Assembly (NCBI GenBank): GCA_031262005.1
Contig: JAISIO010000082.1
Span: forward strand, 1 to 10,860
Source of the DNA: Bacteroidales bacterium
GTDB taxonomy: Bacteria; Bacteroidota; Bacteroidia; Bacteroidales; UBA1715
DNA length: 10,860 nt
Direction of reading: 5' to 3'
The notes below the pieces were generated by a model. It was given only the letters and a program-made list of their open reading frames with translations, searched no databases and was not told the DNA's origin. The translations under genes and the position numbers were made by a program. Positions within the stretch are counted from its first letter, which is position 1. Every line of letters begins with the position of its first letter. Positions 6,508 through 10,860 of the stretch are shown here, piece after piece.

Positions 6508-7201
6508 AGCCAATATTGGTGTATTTCACGAAAAGAAAATTAAAAGTTTAGATAGCTTGAAATTAGACAAAGTATTGAAACGTAAAAATCCGTATTTGTT
6601 CAAAGCCAAAGATACGACAACTTCGGAACAAATTGTCAGAGGGATTGTCGATGCTCATATCTCCTCAAATGAAGAAACAATTTTTGGTGATTGGCTCGAA
6701 GGATTGGCAATTTTTATAAACGAAAAGGTGTATGGTGGACGAAAATCTGGTATTTCAAACATTGACCTTGAATTTGATAATAATGGTGTTCGTTACATTA
6801 TCACAATAAAATCTGGTCCGAATTGGGGTAATAGCAGTCAAATTGCAAAAATGATTGCCGACTTCAAAACCGCTAAGAAGACTTTGAGAACAAGTAACTC
6901 TCAACTTCATATTGTAGCAGTAAATGGTTGTTGCTACGGTATTGATAATAATCCTGACAAAGGTGATTATTTTAAGTATTGTGGACAAGAATTTTGGACG
7001 TTCATTTCGGGTAACGAAAATCTTTATGTTGAAATCATAGAACCTTTGGGACACCAAGCGAGAGAGCGAAATGAAAAATTTCAAAAATCTTACTCGCAGA
7101 TGATAAACAAGTTTACCAAGGAGTTTTCCAACACTTACTGTAAAGACAACGGTGAAATTGATTGGGAAAAACTCGTAAAATTTAATTCGGGAAAGAAATA
7201 G
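6467..7201 (+). CDS. Type II restriction endonuclease, PmeII-family-like
   Basis: 244 residues. The pattern NPYLFKAKD (41-49), DAHISSNEE (62-70), FGDWLEGLAIFI (73-84), IDLEF (99-103), KSGPNWGNSSQ (115-125) and VNGCCYG matches, from memory, the family annotated as PmeII-type restriction endonucleases. D100 and K115 are placed like the Asp and Lys of a PD-(D/E)XK nuclease core. The residue two before the lysine is Thr rather than Glu or Asp, so another acidic residue, perhaps E78 in the preceding helix, may complete the metal site. The start overlaps the methyltransferase end by 41 bases in another frame, so the endonuclease is probably translated after its methyltransferase from one message. 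It would cut DNA unmodified at the same, unknown, site. No controller (C) protein gene is seen. Confidence 0.82.
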   Translation: MKHLNIKEVTQFVEANIGVFHEKKIKSLDSLKLDKVLKRKNPYLFKAKDTTTSEQIVRGIVDAHISSNEETIFGDWLEGLAIFINEKVYGGRKSGISNIDLEFDNNGVRYIITIKSGPNWGNSSQIAKMIADFKTAKKTLRTSNSQLHIVAVNGCCYGIDNNPDKGDYFKYCGQEFWTFISGNENLYVEIIEPLGHQARERNEKFQKSYSQMINKFTKEFSNTYCKDNGEIDWEKLVKFNSGKK

Positions 7202-7210
7202 AATGCTATA

Positions 7211-7252
7211 TCGTTTTGCAAACGAATGCACATAGATAAAAGAAATGTGTGC
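7211..7252 (+). other. Two small hairpins after the endonuclease gene
   Basis: TCGTTT-TGC-AAACGA (7211-7225) and GCACATA (7228-7234) with TGTGTGC (7246-7252, one G-U pair) are adjacent short inverted repeats in the 88-base spacer before aroB. Neither is followed by a T tract, so they are not convincing intrinsic terminators. They may be transcript-end structures or chance. Confidence 0.3.
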
Positions 7253-7289
7253 TTATAATCTACCCCCGAATATATAACTATTGACATAT

Positions 7290-8324
7290 ATGAAACAACT
7301 AACCATTGACAGTTCCATCGGCACATCGCTCATACTTGTGGGCGAAAGCATAGAAAATATTCATAAGTATGTGCCGAAAAATAAAAAAATCGTAATCATA
7401 AGCGACGATACTGTAATTTCGCTGTACAAGAACCGTTTTCCACAATCCGATGTGTTAATCACAGTTCCGCAAGGCGAAGCGCACAAAACATTGCATAGCG
7501 TGGAACGAATTTACGAACAATTGCTCGATGCCGAGTGCGACCGTTCGGCGTTTATTCTGGCAATTGGCGGCGGTATTATTTGCGATATGGCTGGTTTTGT
7601 GGCGGCTACGTTTATGCGCGGTGTGGAATTTGGCTTTGTGTCTACCACACTTTTGAGCCAAGTAGATGCAAGTGTGGGGGGGAAAAACGGTGTAAATTTT
7701 AAGGGATTTAAAAATTTTATCGGAACATTTTGTTTGCCTAAATTTGTGATTTGCGAACTTTCTATGCTTAAAACATTATCACACAAAGAACTACTGAGTG
7801 GAATGGCAGAAGTAATAAAACATGGCGCAATTGCCGACCCTGATTTGTTTACCTACATTGAAAAAAATACGCAAAAAGTGTTGCGTTACGACGAAGATGC
7901 TTTGGAACGCTTTGTGTCCGATTCGGTTATTATAAAATCGGATATTGTTAATTTAGATGCTCGTGAAGGCGGTATGCGTCGCTTGTTGAATTTTGGACAT
8001 ACATTTGGGCATGCCATTGAAAAAATTACCAAAATACCTCACGGACATGCAATTAGTGTGGGAATGGTGTATGCTGCTCGCCTATCGGAAAAAATAGGTG
8101 GACTGCCGCAGAGCGATGTTGATAGATTGGTTTCGTTGCTCGACTTGATAGGTTTGCCTACCAAAACAGACGTTAATGCCGACGAATTATACGCAGCCAT
8201 GAAAGGCGATAAAAAACGAGAAGGCAGCGGCGTTCATTTTGTGCTACTTTCGGAGATAGGGAAAGCATATATTGAAAAAATTTCGTTTGAAACATTAGAA
8301 CAGTATATCAATGATTTGTGTTAG
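7290..8324 (+). CDS. aroB: 3-dehydroquinate synthase
   Basis: 344 residues, normal for AroB, which converts DAHP to 3-dehydroquinate with NAD and a divalent metal, the second shikimate step. The NAD-binding glycine loop AIGGGIICDMAGFVAATFMRG and the active-site stretch TTLLSQVDASVGGK are intact. The metal ligands are present: E174 in GMAEVIKHG, H237 in NFGHTFGHAIE and H251 in PHGHAISVGM. I chose the ATG at 7290; an in-frame TTG nine bases upstream has no support from the family N-terminus. The gene overlaps aroD by 14 bases, so the two are cotranscribed and probably translationally coupled. Whether aroB is transcribed from the upstream aromatic operon, from the restriction genes or from its own promoter is not clear; I see no good promoter in the 88-base spacer. 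Confidence 0.95.
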   Translation: MKQLTIDSSIGTSLILVGESIENIHKYVPKNKKIVIISDDTVISLYKNRFPQSDVLITVPQGEAHKTLHSVERIYEQLLDAECDRSAFILAIGGGIICDMAGFVAATFMRGVEFGFVSTTLLSQVDASVGGKNGVNFKGFKNFIGTFCLPKFVICELSMLKTLSHKELLSGMAEVIKHGAIADPDLFTYIEKNTQKVLRYDEDALERFVSDSVIIKSDIVNLDAREGGMRRLLNFGHTFGHAIEKITKIPHGHAISVGMVYAARLSEKIGGLPQSDVDRLVSLLDLIGLPTKTDVNADELYAAMKGDKKREGSGVHFVLLSEIGKAYIEKISFETLEQYINDLC

Positions 8325-8946
8325 TATAGCTGAGAGCAACATACAGCGTTGCATTGAAAAAGCTACGGTTGCCGATATGGCTGAAATTCGGATAGATTTG
8401 TCGAAATTTTCTGCCGACGATGTGCGCATAGTGTTTTCTCAGGTGCAAAAGCCAAGCATTGCAACCTGTCGTCCTGAATTTGTAGATGATACAACTCGTG
8501 TAGTATTACTTAAAACAGCAATAGAACATGGTGCTCACTATGTAGATGTAGAAATTGAAAGCACTGCGGAATTGAAACAGGAAATTATTGAGTGTGCACA
8601 AAAACACGATTGTAAAGTAATAATTTCCTATCATAATTACGAAAATACTCCTACCGATGAGGAATTGTATGCTATTGTTAATCAATGTTTTTCTGATGGA
8701 GCGGCGATTGCAAAAATTGCGGTAACGGCAACTTCGCCAACCGACAGTGCGCGAGTTTTGGCACTCTACGCTCGTTACAAAAATCTTGTTGCTTTGGCAA
8801 TGGGCGAAAAGGGAAAAATTACCCGTTTTGCAAATATGTATTTAGGAAGTCCGTTCACGTTTGCTGCTCTCGATGCCCAATCGGCAACAGCTCCGGGGCA
8901 ATTAACGGTGGAGGAGTGTAAGCAGCTGATGGGATTTTTTGTTTGA
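8311..8946 (+). CDS. aroD: 3-dehydroquinate dehydratase, type I
   Basis: 211 residues, at the short end for the type I (Schiff-base) family. AEIRID (24-29), the catalytic His in ISYHNYE (H108) and the Schiff-base lysine in IAKIAVTA (K135) are present; their 27-residue spacing equals that of H143 and K170 in the E. coli enzyme. The C-terminal SPFTFAALD and SATAPGQL form the substrate lid and phosphate-side loop. It dehydrates 3-dehydroquinate, the product of the preceding gene, to 3-dehydroshikimate. The ATG lies within the last codons of aroB. The remaining shikimate steps (aroE, aroK, aroA, aroC) are not in this window. Confidence 0.93.
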   Translation: MICVSIAESNIQRCIEKATVADMAEIRIDLSKFSADDVRIVFSQVQKPSIATCRPEFVDDTTRVVLLKTAIEHGAHYVDVEIESTAELKQEIIECAQKHDCKVIISYHNYENTPTDEELYAIVNQCFSDGAAIAKIAVTATSPTDSARVLALYARYKNLVALAMGEKGKITRFANMYLGSPFTFAALDAQSATAPGQLTVEECKQLMGFFV

Positions 8947-8987
8947 ATATTCGTAATTCTATACAAAACGATTTTTATAAAAAAATA

Positions 8988-9047
8988 GATTGCTGCGTTC
9001 CTCGCAATGACGTACAAAAGAGCATCATTGCGAGGAACGCAGCAATC
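8988..9047. repeat. Perfect 23-bp inverted repeat (dispersed palindrome-like)
   Basis: The left arm 8988-9010 and the right arm 9025-9047 are exact reverse complements over 23 bp (cores GCGTTCCTCGCAATGA and TCATTGCGAGGAACGC), with a 14-base loop between. The motif CATTGCGAGGAACG..GCAATC resembles, from memory, palindromic repeats scattered through many unrelated bacterial genomes. Read on the minus strand, the hairpin is followed by a T-rich stretch and could act as a terminator, but no minus-strand gene ends here. On the plus strand no T tract follows. No clear target-site duplication is visible. Confidence 0.85.
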
Positions 9048-9159
9048 CAAAATGTAGTGTTTGGCAATTGCGCATATTCAAAAGATTAAGGAATTTTCCA
9101 GATTGCAAATATGTTAGGAAAAAATACAGCCGACGATATGTTCAAAAATTCAAAACAAT

Positions 9160-9195
9160 GAATATCAATCGAATATCTACGAATATCCCAATATC
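9160..9195 (+). repeat. Imperfect tandem repeat GAATATC(nnn)
   Basis: Four copies of (G)AATATC begin at 9160, 9171, 9181 and 9190, giving a unit of 9-11 bases with variable spacers (AATC, TAC, CC). The block ends 30 bases before the radical SAM gene start. Apart from this and the inverted repeat at 8988-9047, I see nothing identifiable in the 279-base spacer between aroD and the next gene. Confidence 0.6.
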
Positions 9196-9225
9196 TAAAA
9201 ATTTCTACTCAACTCGTTTCCTACT

Positions 9226-10221
9226 ATGAAACACATAAACATACCAATCTTTTTTCCTCAACGTTCTTGTCCGCACCAATGCGTGTTTTGCAATCAACAT
9301 TCTATTAGCAGTCAAAGTTTTATGCCTGCTGACAAACAAATTGTGAACACAATAGAGCAACATTTACAAACCTGCGGAAGCAATGCTGAAGTACAGATTG
9401 CGTTTTTTGGCGGCACGTTTACCGCCATGCCTTTTGAGGAGCAGGAACACTATTTGCAACTAGTGCAACCATATTTACACAGCGGCAAAGTGCATAGTAT
9501 TCGTATTTCAACTCGTCCCGATTATATTGATACTAAAATTCTTACAATGCTGAAATCGTATTCGGTGCGCGATATTGAACTTGGCGCACAATCGACTAAC
9601 GATGAGGTTTTGCGCAAATCGGGTAGGGGACATACCTACGCTCATATTGCGAATGCCGCACAACTTATTCGCAACTATGGTTTTCAACTCGGTTTGCAAA
9701 TGATGATAGGTTTACCCGGCGACACACAGGAAATTGCTCTACAAACGGCGCAAACAATTTGTGATTTGGGCGCATATTCCACTCGAATTTACCCCACGCT
9801 TGTGGTGGAACACACGCCGTTGGCAGAATTATATAAAAAAGGATTATATACGCCTCTTTCGCTTGCCGAAGCTCTCGAATGGACTGCTCCGGTGTATCAG
9901 TTGTTGGAAAATGCGGGAGTACATATTCTGCGTGTCGGTTTGCATCCAAGCAGCGATCTCGATGGCGGTGCATTGCTTGCCGGTCCGTATCATCATTCGT
10001 TTAAGGAATTGCTTTTGAGCCATATTTGGTACGGAATTTTTCAGCGTGAAATTACCGGATGCCACGAAAATTTACATATAGAAGTAGCACCTTCGCAACT
10101 CAATTTTGCAATTGGGCACGCTGCGAGTAATAGAAAACTGTTGCAGAAAAAAGCAAATAATGTTACTTTTTCGGGTAATTTATCACTTTTTCGATACGAG
10201 TTTGTAGTGGTTAATGATTAA
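9226..10221 (+). CDS. Radical SAM protein (Elp3/HemN-like, no acetyltransferase domain)
   Basis: 331 residues. The cluster motif CPHQCVFC (C15, C19, C22) is the CxxxCxxC site for a [4Fe-4S] centre and SAM. FFGGTFTAMP is the GGE/GGT-type SAM contact. ISTRPDYI, ELGAQSTNDEVLRKSGRGHT and LGLQMMIGLPGD follow in the order seen in the HemN and Elp3 radical SAM domains. After the barrel comes a roughly 100-residue tail with LRVGLHPSSDL, but no GNAT acetyltransferase domain, so this is not a complete Elp3. Related stand-alone proteins in Clostridia are annotated only as radical SAM or Elp3-like. The substrate is not known. The next gene starts 34 bases downstream, suggesting a two-gene unit. The stop codon lies inside a heptamer repeat. 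Confidence 0.85.
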   Translation: MKHINIPIFFPQRSCPHQCVFCNQHSISSQSFMPADKQIVNTIEQHLQTCGSNAEVQIAFFGGTFTAMPFEEQEHYLQLVQPYLHSGKVHSIRISTRPDYIDTKILTMLKSYSVRDIELGAQSTNDEVLRKSGRGHTYAHIANAAQLIRNYGFQLGLQMMIGLPGDTQEIALQTAQTICDLGAYSTRIYPTLVVEHTPLAELYKKGLYTPLSLAEALEWTAPVYQLLENAGVHILRVGLHPSSDLDGGALLAGPYHHSFKELLLSHIWYGIFQREITGCHENLHIEVAPSQLNFAIGHAASNRKLLQKKANNVTFSGNLSLFRYEFVVVND

Positions 10222-10243
10222 TGGTTAGAGGTTAATGGTTAAT
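10209..10243 (+). repeat. Tandem heptamer repeat across the radical SAM stop codon
   Basis: Five 7-base units read GGTTAAT, GATTAAT, GGTTAGA, GGTTAAT, GGTTAAT. The first two encode the last residues (VVND) and supply the TAA stop of the upstream gene at 10219-10221. The rest fills most of the spacer before the next ATG at 10256. Confidence 0.75.
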
Positions 10244-10255
10244 TGAAATAATTTT

Positions 10256-10860
10256 ATGTCTCATACTGTACCTTTTTGTATTGTTGATGTCCGCACACCG
10301 AAAGCTGCTATGGAACGGCTTTCCGAAGAATTTTGTGTTATACAGTTTCGTACACAAGGAATTACATACGAAGCCATTTCGTGCCATCCCGATGTGTTTC
10401 TGTTTCAATATAATAATACATTTATTGTTGCGCCGAACATACCTCAGGAATACAAAGATTTTTTTCGGAATAACGGCATTGATTTCAGCGAAGGAACAAT
10501 GCCGATTAATGAAACGTTGCGCAATTCTGTTGCATATAATTGTGTGGCAACCTCCGAATACGTGTTCCACAAAACAGGAATGACCGACCCTGCAATTATG
10601 ATTCTGTGTCGCGGACATCAATTTATTCATCTACCGCAAGCGTATACACGTTGTTCTACGCTTGCACTTACCGATAGAGCCATTATAACGTCTGATAAAG
10701 GAATTGCGCACGCATTGGAACAACGCACTTTTGATGTGTGTTACATAGACCCGTACGAGATACACTTACCACCATATCCATACGGGTTTATTGGCGGTTG
10801 CATGGGAATTTTCGGTACAAGTATATACCTTATCGGTTCGCTCAAGTATATTTCCAATGG
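10256..10860 (+). CDS. DUF6873 family GME-fold protein (3' truncated by window end)
   Basis: The frame is open from ATG 10256 to the end of the window (201 codons) without a stop. CHPDVFL (43-49), VAPN, YTRCSTLALTDRAIITSDKGIAHAL (from about residue 130, C133) and YGFIGGCMG (176-184) follow, in order, the conserved blocks I recall for DUF6873, a family predicted to have the guanidine-modifying-enzyme (pentein) fold. Enzymes of that fold act on arginine-like guanidines through a C-terminal cysteine, but no activity is known for this family and its last part lies beyond the window. It follows the radical SAM gene closely, so the two may work together. The start is chosen as the first ATG; the downstream in-frame Met in the same region is less likely because the first strand (FCIVDVR) precedes it. 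Confidence 0.75.
   Translation, partial: MSHTVPFCIVDVRTPKAAMERLSEEFCVIQFRTQGITYEAISCHPDVFLFQYNNTFIVAPNIPQEYKDFFRNNGIDFSEGTMPINETLRNSVAYNCVATSEYVFHKTGMTDPAIMILCRGHQFIHLPQAYTRCSTLALTDRAIITSDKGIAHALEQRTFDVCYIDPYEIHLPPYPYGFIGGCMGIFGTSIYLIGSLKYISN

Noticed and set aside
7281..7289. TTG start of aroB and TTGACA as a -35 box
   Set aside because: The ATG at 7290 gives the normal N-terminus, and there is no matching -10 box at a workable distance; Bacteroidetes do not use the TTGACA type.
8988..9047. Intrinsic terminator for aroD
   Set aside because: The hairpin is strong but is not followed by a T tract on the plus strand; the T-rich side is on the minus strand.
8775..9050. Minus-strand frame beginning MDCCVPRND
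   Set aside because: Its first part is just translation of the 23-bp inverted repeat (the arm words recur as CVPRND and IARNAA) and the rest is antisense to aroD.

Overview
The window looks like a chromosomal segment of a Bacteroidetes bacterium, probably of the order Bacteroidales. The signs are an AT-rich sequence, sparse Shine-Dalgarno sites, promoters resembling the Bacteroidetes TTTG / TAnnTTTG type, a gltD next to a long-form PurF-like amidotransferase, and a type I-beta DAHP synthase with a C-terminal chorismate mutase. All convincing genes are on the + strand.

Layout: (1) 1-2196, nitrogen and glutamine metabolism: the 3' end of gltD, a strong intrinsic terminator, and an amidophosphoribosyltransferase-like gene. 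(2) 2197-5396, an aromatic amino acid operon. A leader region with a promoter, an aromatic-rich 25-codon leader peptide, an antiterminator pairing and a terminator precedes pheA (prephenate dehydratase), tyrA (prephenate dehydrogenase) and a DAHP synthase-chorismate mutase fusion. (3) 5397-7201, a two-gene type II restriction-modification system with its own promoter-like sequence, made of a beta-class methyltransferase and an overlapping PmeII-like endonuclease. (4) 7290-8946, shikimate pathway genes aroB and aroD, overlapping by 14 bp. (5) 8947-10860, a spacer with a perfect 23-bp inverted repeat, a radical SAM protein of the Elp3/HemN-like type without an acetyltransferase domain, and the 5' part of a DUF6873 (GME-fold) gene running off the end.

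The genes of regions 2 and 4 fit one pathway: DAHP synthase starts it, AroB and AroD do steps 2 and 3, the fused chorismate mutase makes prephenate, and PheA and TyrA lead to phenylalanine and tyrosine. No aminotransferase is present here. The restriction system sits between the two aromatic blocks and is probably an insertion.

The most notable signal is the leader upstream of pheA. It has the architecture of ribosome-mediated transcription attenuation, with a run of 9 aromatic codons in 11 (6 Phe, 2 Tyr, 1 Trp). A second theme is short, imperfect tandem repeats (7-10 bp units) placed within a few tens of bases of start or stop codons in three separate spacers.
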